Notes under the pieces: generated by a model
Databases searched by the model: none
Told to the model about the DNA's origin: nothing
The model's input: the letters and a program-made list of their open reading frames with translations, nothing else
In this document: positions 49,581-57,593 of the stretch, in pieces
How the letters are laid out: each line of letters starts with the position of its first letter
Position numbering within the stretch: position 1 is the first letter of the stretch
Origin: Burkholderiaceae bacterium
Lineage (GTDB): Bacteria > Pseudomonadota > Gammaproteobacteria > Burkholderiales > Burkholderiaceae_C
Direction of reading: 5' to 3'
Length of the DNA stretch: 64,000 bases
NCBI GenBank assembly: GCA_030123545.1
Contig: CP126124.1
Coordinates: 2,170,001 to 2,234,000 of the forward strand
Program-made: the position numbers and the translations under genes

Positions 49581-49952
49581 ATGGACATCCGACCCATCCA
49601 CACCAAAGCAGACTACAAGGCCGCCCTGAGGGAAATTTCCGTCTTGATGGATTCCGATCCCGGTCCGGGCACGCCGGAAGGCGATCGCCTGGACATCCTG
49701 GCCACGCTGGTGCAAGCGTACGAGACCCGGCATGTTCCGATTTCAGCGCCCGACCCAGTCGAGGCCATCAAGTTCCGGATGGAGCAAAGCGGTCTGTCCA
49801 TCAAGGATCTAGAGCTCATCATCGGCAAGAGCAATCGCGTCTACGAAGTGTTGAACCGCAAGCGGCCGTTGACTCTGGCCATGATCCGCAGGTTGCACCA
49901 AAGCCTAGGCATTCCGGCGGACGTGCTGATCGGCGAAACCCGGACCGGATAG
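49581..49952 (+). CDS. higA: HigA-type antitoxin, XRE helix-turn-helix
   Basis: 123 aa. The N-terminal part (YKAALREISVLMDSDPGPGTPEGDRL) is the toxin-binding HigA module; the C-terminal part has a helix-turn-helix (SGLSIKDLELIIGKSNRVYEVLN) and LTLAMIRRLHQSLGIPADVL. It would neutralise HigB and repress the operon by binding the inverted repeat in the promoter. A ribosome site (GGGAG) precedes the ATG. Confidence 0.94.
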   Translation: MDIRPIHTKADYKAALREISVLMDSDPGPGTPEGDRLDILATLVQAYETRHVPISAPDPVEAIKFRMEQSGLSIKDLELIIGKSNRVYEVLNRKRPLTLAMIRRLHQSLGIPADVLIGETRTG

Positions 49953-50011
49953 GCGTAGGACGTGCACGCTGGCCTCCTCGCGCCACAGCGGGCGGACGCT
50001 GCGCGGCTAAG

Positions 50012-50944
50012 TCAGACGCTTGGCGCGAGTCCGCTCAGTCCGCCATCCCCAATCCAGGCCGCGAAAGCGTCGATCTCCGCTTGCCGCACGTTTTGAACCA
50101 TGGCGACGAGGTAAAAACCGTACCCCGGCAGCGACAGCGCATGGGCCTTGACCAACGCACCGGAACGCAGCTCATGACCGACGACCACGTCGCTGCAGAT
50201 CGCGATCCCCTGCCCTGCGACCACCGCGTCGATCGCGTGCAGCTCTTCCCTGAAGCTCAGCGCCCAGGTTTTGTCGATCGCCTTCAAGCCCGGATCGACC
50301 AGGCTCGCGGTGGCCAGCCAATGCCGCCATGTGGGCGCCTGCGGATCCCGGGTCATCCAGTCGAAATGGATCAGGGGGAAGCGCAGCAAATCCGAGGCTC
50401 GCTCGATGGCGTGCCCATCGCTGGCCAATAGCGCCGGGCTGCAGACCGGGAAAAACGTGTCTCGAGAGAGCTCCCGCACGACGAATCCTGCGGGCATGGT
50501 CCGGGCATAGCGGATCGCCACATCGGCGTCACCCGATCGAAGGTCCAGGACGGCATCCGTGCCGATGATCTCCAATGGAATGTCGGGATACCGCTCCCGC
50601 CAATTCGGCAGGCGCGGAACCAGCCATCGGCTCGCGAACGCATTGGGGCTGGTCACGCGCAGCGGCGTTGGCGCGCCGGCATCCGCAATCGCGGCCACCG
50701 CGCCAACGAGGGCATCGAAGCCATCGCGCAACGCCGGATACAGCCTCACCCCCGCTCCCGAGAGCATCAGCGGCCGCGGGTGCCGCTGAAACAGGCAGTG
50801 CCCACAGGTCTGTTCCAGCAGCCGGATCTGATGGCTGACCGCCGTGGGCGTCACATGGAGTTCCGCGGCCGCTGCCTTGAAGCTGCCCAGCCTGGCAACA
50901 GCCTCGAAGGCCTGCAGCGAGCGCAGAGGGGGCAGCTTTCGCAT
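50012..50944 (-). CDS. LysR-family transcriptional regulator (GcvA-like)
   Basis: 310 aa. N-terminal winged helix-turn-helix: LPPLRSLQAFEAVARLGSFKAAAAELHVTPTAVSHQI, close to GcvA/AmpR-type regulators. The effector domain includes LRVTSPNAFASRWLVPRL and GQGIAICSDVVV. The start at 50944 fits the family (MRKLPPL); a longer form starting at 50995 is possible. Divergent from the FAD-linked oxidase gene, which it probably controls; a GATGAG/CTCATC dyad lies in between. Confidence 0.92.
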   Translation of the reverse strand: MRKLPPLRSLQAFEAVARLGSFKAAAAELHVTPTAVSHQIRLLEQTCGHCLFQRHPRPLMLSGAGVRLYPALRDGFDALVGAVAAIADAGAPTPLRVTSPNAFASRWLVPRLPNWRERYPDIPLEIIGTDAVLDLRSGDADVAIRYARTMPAGFVVRELSRDTFFPVCSPALLASDGHAIERASDLLRFPLIHFDWMTRDPQAPTWRHWLATASLVDPGLKAIDKTWALSFREELHAIDAVVAGQGIAICSDVVVGHELRSGALVKAHALSLPGYGFYLVAMVQNVRQAEIDAFAAWIGDGGLSGLAPSV

Positions 50945-50951
50945 GGGCGTA

Positions 50952-50968
50952 GATGAGTTTTCCTCATC
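50952..50968. promoter_or_regulatory. GATGAG-N5-CTCATC dyad in the lysR/oxidase spacer
   Basis: Perfect 6-bp arms with a 5-base centre, eight bases upstream of the LysR start. Candidate LysR binding site, weak evidence. Confidence 0.35.
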
Positions 50969-51070
50969 CAAAGCTGAACTCTTTGATTTTGCCATGCGCA
51001 CGAACGCGTGACAGCATGCTCCTGTTCGGATGGCATTGGCCCCGATCAAACCGGAAAAAAGGAGGTCAGC

Positions 51071-52456
51071 ATGGACACGAGTTCATTGATCAACGGCCTC
51101 GGGGCCGACCGAGCGGCATCGGCGCTCGATGCGCTGCGGCGGAAGCTCGACGGAGATGTGGTCCTGCCGGACGATCCCCGTTACGGGGAAGCGCGCAAGG
51201 TCTGGAATGGCGCGGTGGACAAGCGGCCAGCCATGATCGTGTATTGCGCCAGCACGGCTGATGTGATGGAAGCGGTGAAGTTCGCTCGATCGGGCAACCA
51301 CCTCGTTGCAGTCCGCAGCGGAGGCCACAATGTGGCGGGCCTGTCCGTTTGCGACGATGGGGTGGTGATCGATCTGTCTCGCCTGAAGCACATCGCCGTC
51401 GACCCGGCGCGGCGCGTGGCCCGTGCCGAAGCCGGCCTGAGCCTGGGCGAATTCGATGCCGCCACGCAGGCCCATGGACTGGCGACCACGATGGGCGTCA
51501 ACAGCGACACCGGCATCGCCGGATTGACCCTGGGCGGCGGGTTCGGCAAGCTGGGACGCAAACACGGCCTGGCCTGTGACAATCTGCTGGCCGCCGATGT
51601 CGTGCTGGCCGACGGTACGCTCGTGAAAGCCAGCGCCGTCGAGAACGAGGATCTGTTCTGGGGACTGCGCGGAGGTGGCGGCAACTTCGGTATCGTCACC
51701 GCCTTCGAGTACCGACTCCACCCGGTCGGGCCAACGCTGCTGTTGGGATCGGTAGCGCACCCCTACGATCGCGCGCGCGATGCGATGCGGTTCTACGACG
51801 ATTTCTGCGCCTCGGCGCCGGACGAACTCAGTGTGGACGCAGCCCTCGTCACGGCTGCGTCAGGCGAGCGCTTCTTCAACATTGCCGCCTGCTACTGTGG
51901 CGCGAGCGAGGTCGGCGAGCGCATCATCCGCCCACTTCTCGAACACGGCGCGCCGGCCGAGCGCAAGCTGGCCCCGGTTCCCTACCTTCAGATCCAGTCC
52001 AGCGGCGACAGCCTCTTTCCGCGCGGACGCCGCTACTACTGGAAGGCACAGTATCTGCACACGCTCACCGACGCCGCGATCGACACCGTGCTCGAGACCT
52101 ATGCGCGCGCACCGTTGGCTTCTTCGCTGCTGGTGTTTCAGCACGTCGGCGGCGCCATTGCCCGGATTCCGGCAACGGCAACGCCCTATGTCAATCGCGA
52201 TGCGCGCTACGACTGCTTTCCGATCTCGATTTGGGACGCTCCGGCCGAGGAGGATGCGGGCATCCACTGGGCGCGCGACATGTGGAACGCCGTCAAACCG
52301 TTTTCGACCGGGGGCGTCTATGCCAACAACCTCGGTGACGAGGGTGACGATCGCGTGCGCGCTGCCTATGGTGAAAACCACGCCCGCCTGGTCGCGCTCA
52401 AAGCCAAGTACGATCCGGCCAATTTCTTCCGGCTGAACCAGAACATCAGGCCCTAG
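51071..52456 (+). CDS. FAD-linked oxidase, berberine-bridge-enzyme type
   Basis: 461 aa. The FAD-binding domain has RSGGHNVAGLS (His, the site of covalent flavin attachment in this family), TMGVNSDTGIAGLTLGGGFGKLGRKHG and GGGGNFGIVTAFEY. The C-terminal BBE motif YDPANFFRLNQNI is present. No signal peptide. Members oxidise sugars, alkaloids or phenols with oxygen. Start at 51071 behind a perfect AGGAGG. The stop TAG shares its bases with the stop of the convergent purL. Confidence 0.9.
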   Translation: MDTSSLINGLGADRAASALDALRRKLDGDVVLPDDPRYGEARKVWNGAVDKRPAMIVYCASTADVMEAVKFARSGNHLVAVRSGGHNVAGLSVCDDGVVIDLSRLKHIAVDPARRVARAEAGLSLGEFDAATQAHGLATTMGVNSDTGIAGLTLGGGFGKLGRKHGLACDNLLAADVVLADGTLVKASAVENEDLFWGLRGGGGNFGIVTAFEYRLHPVGPTLLLGSVAHPYDRARDAMRFYDDFCASAPDELSVDAALVTAASGERFFNIAACYCGASEVGERIIRPLLEHGAPAERKLAPVPYLQIQSSGDSLFPRGRRYYWKAQYLHTLTDAAIDTVLETYARAPLASSLLVFQHVGGAIARIPATATPYVNRDARYDCFPISIWDAPAEEDAGIHWARDMWNAVKPFSTGGVYANNLGDEGDDRVRAAYGENHARLVALKAKYDPANFFRLNQNIRP

Positions 52457-55400
52457 CCCACCCAGCGCCGCGCGTTGCGCCAGAGGCGCACCCACGGACT
52501 GAACGCGCTCTTGTCGCCCGGTGTCCAGCACATCTGGATGTTGCGCAGCACCCGCTCGGGGTGCGGCATCATCGCGGTGAAGCGCCCGTCTGCCGTGGTC
52601 ACCGCGGTCAGGCCGCCCGGGCTGCCGTTCGGGTTGAACGGATAGGCTTCGGTCGCGGCACCTTGGTTGTCGGTGAAGCAGAGCGCCGCGATCGCGCGCT
52701 CGGCGTTGCCGCGATGGCGAAAATCCGCGTAGCCCTCGCCGTGCGACACCGCGATCGGCAGCCGGCTGCCGGCCATGCCAGCGAAGAACAGGCTGGGCGA
52801 GTCCTGCACCTCGACCATCGAAAGACGCGCCTCGAAGCGTTCGCTGCGGTTCGTGGTGAAGCGCGGCCAGTCTTGCGCGCCGGGAATGATGCCGGCCAGC
52901 TCCGCGAACATCTGGCAACCGTTGCAGACGCCGAGCGCGAAGGTGTCGCCGCGCGCGAAGAACGCCTGGAACTGCTCGGCAAGGAGCGGGTTGAACGTGA
53001 TCGAACGCGCCCAACCGACGCCGGCGCCCAGCGTGTCGCCGTAGCTGAAACCCCCGCAGGCGACGATGCCGCGGAAATCGGCGAGCCGCGCGCGCCCCGC
53101 CTGCAGATCCGTCATGTGCACGTCGAACGCGTCGAAGCCCGCCGCGCTGAATGCGTAGGCCATCTCGACGTGCGAGTTCACGCCCTGCTCGCGCAGCACC
53201 GCGACCTTCGGGCGAGAGAGGTTCAGGAACGGCGCGGCCACGTCGTCCTCGGCCCTCGGCGCCAACGCCAGATGCAGGCCAGGGTCTTCGGGGCTGCCCA
53301 CTGCCGCGTGTTCCGCGTCCGCACATTGGGGGTTGTCGCGCTCGCGGCAGATCTTCCAGCTGACCTCGTCCCAGACCTGGTGCAGATCGATCAACGATGC
53401 ACTGAAGATCGCCTTCGCGTCGCGCCAGACCTGGATCTGCCCCTTGCCGCTCTCGACCGCGGACCCTTCGGGCCGGGTCTTGCCGATGACATGGCTGTGC
53501 CGCGACAAGCCGTGCTCGCGCAGCACCTGCATCACCGCGCTGCGCTCTGCTGTCGGCACCTGCAGCACCACGCCGAGTTCCTCGCAAAACAGCGCGCGCA
53601 GCGTCAGCTCCTCGCGCCGCGCGCTGATCTGCGCGGCCCAGTTCTTCGCGTCGCCGGTTTCCATGCGGCTGTCGGAAATCCCGTCGCCCTCGGTCACCAG
53701 CAGATCGACGTTCAGCGCGACCCCGACGCGGCCGGCAAACGCCATCTCGCACACGGTGGCGAACAGGCCGCCGTCGCTGCGGTCGTGGTAGGCCAGGATC
53801 AGCCCGCGCTCTCGCAATCTGTTCACCGCCGCGACCAGATTCACCAGATCCTGCGGTTCGTCCAGATCCGGCACGCCGTCCTGCTCCGGGCAGCCGGTCT
53901 GGCCGAGCACCTGCGCGAGGATGCTGCCGGCGGCCCGATGCCGGCCGCGTCCCAGGTCGATCAACACCAGTGTCGTGTCCTGCCCGGCGTCGAGTTGGGG
54001 CGTCATCGTGCCGCGCACGTCGGCCAGCGTCGCGAATGCGCTGACGATCAGGCTGACCGGCGAGACGACCTTCTTCTCTGCGCCGCTCGCCGGGTCGGTC
54101 CACTGCGTGCGCATCGAGAGGCTGTCCTTGCCGACCGGAATCGAGATGCCCAGCGCCGGGCACAGCTCGAGCCCGACCGCGGCAACGGTGTCGTACAGCG
54201 CCGCGTCCTCGCCGGGCTCTCCGCAGGCCGCCATCCAGTTCGCGCTGAGCTTGACGCGCGAGAGCTCGATCGGCGCGGCGAGCAGATTCGTGATCGCTTC
54301 CGCCACCGCGATGCGGCCCGCGGCCGGCGCGGCTAGCACCGCCAGCGGCGTGCGTTCGCCGATGCTCATCGCCTCGCCGGCGAAACCGGTGAAGTCGGCG
54401 AGCGTGACCGCGCAATCGGCCACCGGCACCTGCCAGGGCCCGACCATCTGGTCGCGATGCGTCAGCCCGCCGACCGTGCGGTCGCCGATCGTGACCAGGA
54501 ACCGCTTCGATGCAACGGTCGGATGGCGCAGCACCTTGAATGCCACCTCTTGCAGCGAGACCCCGTCGAGGGCAAGCGGCGCAAAACGTCGCGCGACGCG
54601 GCGCACGTCGCGCTGCATCCGCGGCGGCTTGCCGAGCAGTACCTCGAGCGGCATGTGAACTGGAGCCCCCACGCTCGGCACTGACGTGTCCTCGCTGCCC
54701 CCCGAGGGGGCTGCGCTTGCTTGGGGCGGCCCTGCGCGGCGCGCGGCCGCTTCGTTCTCAGACACTACGAGGTCTCTCTCCACGGTCGCGACGCCGACCA
54801 CCGCGAACGGACAGCGCTCGCGCTCGCAGAATGCGCGAAAAAGCGCCAGCGATTCGGGCCCGATGGCCAGCACGTAGCGCTCCTGGCTCTCGTTGCACCA
54901 GACCTCCTTCGGCGCCAGGCCCGACTCCTCGACCGGCACCGCGGCGAGGTCGAAGCGCGCGCCGCGCCCGGCGTCGTGCACCAGTTCCGGAAACGCGTTC
55001 GACAGGCCGCCGGCGCCGACGTCGTGGATCGCGAGGATCGGGTTCTCAGCGCCCAGCGCCCAGCAGCGGTTGATGACCTCCTGCGCGCGGCGCTGGATTT
55101 CGGGGTTGCCGCGCTGCACCGAATCGAAGTCCAGATCGGCCGCGTTCGCGCCGCTGGCCATCGAACTGGCCGCGCCGCCGCCCATGCCGATGCGCATGCC
55201 CGGGCCGCCGAGCTGCACCAGCAGCGCGCCGGGCGGGAACGCGATCTTCTTCGTGAGCTGCGCGGCTATGCTGCCGAGCCCGCCGGCGAGCATGATCGGC
55301 TTGTGGTAGCCGCGGCGCACGGTATCGACATCTGACTCCACCGACTGCTCGTATTCGCGGAAGTAGCCGAGCAGGTTCGGCCGGCCGAACTCGTTGTTGA

Positions 55401-56601
55401 ACGCGGCGCCGCCGAGCGGGCCCTCGGTCATGATCTGCAGCGCGCTCGCGATGTGCTCCGGCCGGTCGCAATCGTCGGCCGCTGCCGGCGTCGTCCCGCT
55501 CGCCTGTTGCTGCGACGCCGGCCATAGCCTGGAGACGGTAAAGCCGGTCAGCCCGGCCTTCGGCCGCGCGCCGCGGCCGGTCGCGCCCTCGTCGCGGATC
55601 TCGCCGCCCGCGCCGGTCGCCGCGCCGGGGAACGGCGAAATCGCGGTCGGGTGGTTGTGCGTTTCCACCTTCATCAGCACGTGACTGGTGATGCTATCTA
55701 ATTGATAGCTATCAACGATTGACCCATCAGGGCTTTCGGCCGATTTTGCATTGAATTGTTGGATATTTCCGCCTTCCATCACCGACGCGTTGTCCGCGTA
55801 CGCGACGACCGTGTGCTGCGGATGCGCGCGGTGCGTGTGGCGGATCATGTCGAACAGGCTGTGCTCCTGTGGCACGCCGTCGATCGTGAAGCGCGCGTTG
55901 AAGATCTTGTGCCGGCAATGCTCGCTGTTGGCCTGCGCGAACATCATCAGTTCGACGTCGCTCGGGTTGCGGCCCAGGCGCGCGAAGGCGGCGAGCAGGT
56001 AGTCGATCTCGTCGTCGGCCAGCGCCAGGCCGAAGTCGCGGTTCGCTTCGACCAGCGCGGCGCGGCCGCCGCCCAGCAGGTCGATCCGGGCCAAAGGCGG
56101 CGCGGCGAGCGCGGCGAACAGGCGAGCGGCCTCGCTGCGCTCGAACAGCACGCTCTCGGTCATCCGGTCGTGCAGCGGCGCGGCGAGGGCTTGCCGCTGA
56201 TCCGTGTCGGGCACGGGGCGCCCACGCCCTCCCCGCCAGCCGCGCTTGAAGCCGAGCCGGTACTCGGTGATGCGCTCGATGCGCCGCACGGCAAGAGCAC
56301 AGTTGTGCGCGATGTCGGTGGCCTTCGACGCCCAGGGCGACACCGTACCGAGCCGCGGCGTCACCAGCAGCCGCAGCGCCTGCGCGTCGTCCGGCGGCGC
56401 CGGCTCGCCGTAGGCAAGCAGTGCGGACAGCTTGGCGTGCAGCGCCTCGTCTGGCGTCTGCTCGCTGGCCACCAGATGCACGAAGCGCGCGGTCACGTTG
56501 ACGATGCCGCCGTGCACCGCCTGCAGCCGTGGCAGCAGTTGCCGCGTGCGAAATTCACTGAGCGCGTTGCCGCCGTCGAACGAGGTCAGGTGCAGGGTCA
56601 C
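52453..56601 (-). CDS. purL: Phosphoribosylformylglycinamidine synthase (FGAR amidotransferase), single-chain form
   Basis: About 1382 aa, longer than the usual 1300-1345. Fourth step of purine synthesis. N-terminal PurS-like part, then the synthetase with GLALADDEIDYL, FAQANSEHCRHKIFNA, VETHNHPTAISPFPGAATGAGGEIRDEGATG (in two adjoining motifs) and TEGPLGGAAFNNEFGRPNL. The C-terminal glutaminase has GVCNGCQ with the nucleophile Cys and the His/Glu pair in PHPERVLRN. Start GTG at 56601 (family N-terminus TLHLTSFDGGNALS). Two stretches encoded by dispersed repeats enlarge it: near residue 300 and near residue 635. Confidence 0.95.
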   Translation of the reverse strand: MTLHLTSFDGGNALSEFRTRQLLPRLQAVHGGIVNVTARFVHLVASEQTPDEALHAKLSALLAYGEPAPPDDAQALRLLVTPRLGTVSPWASKATDIAHNCALAVRRIERITEYRLGFKRGWRGGRGRPVPDTDQRQALAAPLHDRMTESVLFERSEAARLFAALAAPPLARIDLLGGGRAALVEANRDFGLALADDEIDYLLAAFARLGRNPSDVELMMFAQANSEHCRHKIFNARFTIDGVPQEHSLFDMIRHTHRAHPQHTVVAYADNASVMEGGNIQQFNAKSAESPDGSIVDSYQLDSITSHVLMKVETHNHPTAISPFPGAATGAGGEIRDEGATGRGARPKAGLTGFTVSRLWPASQQQASGTTPAAADDCDRPEHIASALQIMTEGPLGGAAFNNEFGRPNLLGYFREYEQSVESDVDTVRRGYHKPIMLAGGLGSIAAQLTKKIAFPPGALLVQLGGPGMRIGMGGGAASSMASGANAADLDFDSVQRGNPEIQRRAQEVINRCWALGAENPILAIHDVGAGGLSNAFPELVHDAGRGARFDLAAVPVEESGLAPKEVWCNESQERYVLAIGPESLALFRAFCERERCPFAVVGVATVERDLVVSENEAAARRAGPPQASAAPSGGSEDTSVPSVGAPVHMPLEVLLGKPPRMQRDVRRVARRFAPLALDGVSLQEVAFKVLRHPTVASKRFLVTIGDRTVGGLTHRDQMVGPWQVPVADCAVTLADFTGFAGEAMSIGERTPLAVLAAPAAGRIAVAEAITNLLAAPIELSRVKLSANWMAACGEPGEDAALYDTVAAVGLELCPALGISIPVGKDSLSMRTQWTDPASGAEKKVVSPVSLIVSAFATLADVRGTMTPQLDAGQDTTLVLIDLGRGRHRAAGSILAQVLGQTGCPEQDGVPDLDEPQDLVNLVAAVNRLRERGLILAYHDRSDGGLFATVCEMAFAGRVGVALNVDLLVTEGDGISDSRMETGDAKNWAAQISARREELTLRALFCEELGVVLQVPTAERSAVMQVLREHGLSRHSHVIGKTRPEGSAVESGKGQIQVWRDAKAIFSASLIDLHQVWDEVSWKICRERDNPQCADAEHAAVGSPEDPGLHLALAPRAEDDVAAPFLNLSRPKVAVLREQGVNSHVEMAYAFSAAGFDAFDVHMTDLQAGRARLADFRGIVACGGFSYGDTLGAGVGWARSITFNPLLAEQFQAFFARGDTFALGVCNGCQMFAELAGIIPGAQDWPRFTTNRSERFEARLSMVEVQDSPSLFFAGMAGSRLPIAVSHGEGYADFRHRGNAERAIAALCFTDNQGAATEAYPFNPNGSPGGLTAVTTADGRFTAMMPHPERVLRNIQMCWTPGDKSAFSPWVRLWRNARRWVG
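54665..54740. repeat. GC-rich dispersed repeat read in frame in purL
   Basis: Contains CCCCCCGAGGGGG with flanks ending CTTGGGGCGGCCCTGCGCGG. I remember near-identical elements between genes in Comamonadaceae. Here it encodes an Ala/Pro/Ser/Gly-rich insertion of about 28 residues between the synthetase strand ending SENEAA and the conserved LLGKPPRM. Confidence 0.65.
55693..55709. repeat. GCTAT-N7-ATAGC dispersed motif copy (in purL)
   Basis: GCTATCTAATTGATAGC, directly followed by TATCAACGATTG. It encodes part of a roughly 16-residue insertion just before the conserved HVLMKVETHNHP block. Confidence 0.75.
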
Positions 56602-56777
56602 GAAAGGCTGGAGGCGTTCAGCGCCTGTTGACGCTATGAGAAGGGAATTCGTTGTCGCGCCGGGCGAAACGCCGCACTGCAACGCATCCGAGTTTACCCG
56701 CGCCCTCGCCTGCGCCTGCCGCTCCCGGTTCGCTACGGCGCCTGCGCCGCGTTGCACCCGATGGGATAATTCGGCGC

Positions 56778-57593
56778 ATGAGCATCACCTACAAGGACGA
56801 AGAAGGCATTCGCGGCATGCGCATCGCGGGCCGACTGGCCGGCGAACTGCTGGACTATCTGACGCCGCACGTGCAGCCTGGCGTGACGACGAACGCGATC
56901 GACAAGCTCGCGTACGACTACATCACCGAGGTCCAGCGCGCCATTCCGGCGCCGCTGAACTACCAGCCGGCCGGCTACACGCCGTATCCGAAGTCGATCT
57001 GCACCTCGGTGAACCACCAGGTCTGCCACGGCATCCCGAACGACAAGCCTTTGAGGAAAGGCGACATCGTCAACATCGACGTCACGGTGATCAAGGACGG
57101 CTGGCATGGCGACAGCAGCCGCATGTTCATCGTCGGCGACGGCTCGATCGCCGCGAAGCGCCTGTGTGCGATGACCTACGACGCGATGTGGCACGGCATC
57201 GTGCTGGTGCGTCCGGGCGTGCGGCTCGGCGACATCGGCTGGGCGATCCAGAAGTTCGCCGAAGGCAACGGCTTCTCGGTGGTGCGCGAGTTTTGCGGCC
57301 ACGGCATCGGCAAGGTGTTCCACGAGGAGCCGCAGGTGCTGCACTACGGCCGGCCCGGCACGCTGGAGGAGCTCAAGCCCGGCATGACCTTCACGATCGA
57401 GCCGATGATCAACCTGGGGCGGCGCGAGATCAAGGAACTGGGCGACGGCTGGACCATCGTGACCAAGGACCATTCGCTGTCCGCGCAGTGGGAACACACG
57501 ATCCTGGTCACCGAAACCGGCTACGAAGTGCTGACGCTGTCGGCCGGCAGCCCGGCGCCGCCGGCGTTCGTCAACGAACAAGCCCATGCCTGA
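56778..57593 (+). CDS. map: Methionine aminopeptidase, type I
   Basis: 271 aa, removes the initiator methionine. Metal ligands in order: Asp in NIDVTVIKDGWHGD (two), His in CGHGIGKVFHEEP, Glu in FTIEPMI and Glu in WEHTILVT. Start at 56778; a GATAAT box (56765-56770) lies seven bases before the ATG and there is no Shine-Dalgarno, so a leaderless message is possible. Overlaps glnD by eight bases; the map-glnD order is common in proteobacteria. Confidence 0.96.
   Translation: MSITYKDEEGIRGMRIAGRLAGELLDYLTPHVQPGVTTNAIDKLAYDYITEVQRAIPAPLNYQPAGYTPYPKSICTSVNHQVCHGIPNDKPLRKGDIVNIDVTVIKDGWHGDSSRMFIVGDGSIAAKRLCAMTYDAMWHGIVLVRPGVRLGDIGWAIQKFAEGNGFSVVREFCGHGIGKVFHEEPQVLHYGRPGTLEELKPGMTFTIEPMINLGRREIKELGDGWTIVTKDHSLSAQWEHTILVTETGYEVLTLSAGSPAPPAFVNEQAHA

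Noticed and set aside
56602..56757. Upstream extension of purL to an ATG at 56757
   Set aside because: The extra 52 residues are not PurL-like, and the family N-terminus begins at the GTG at 56601.
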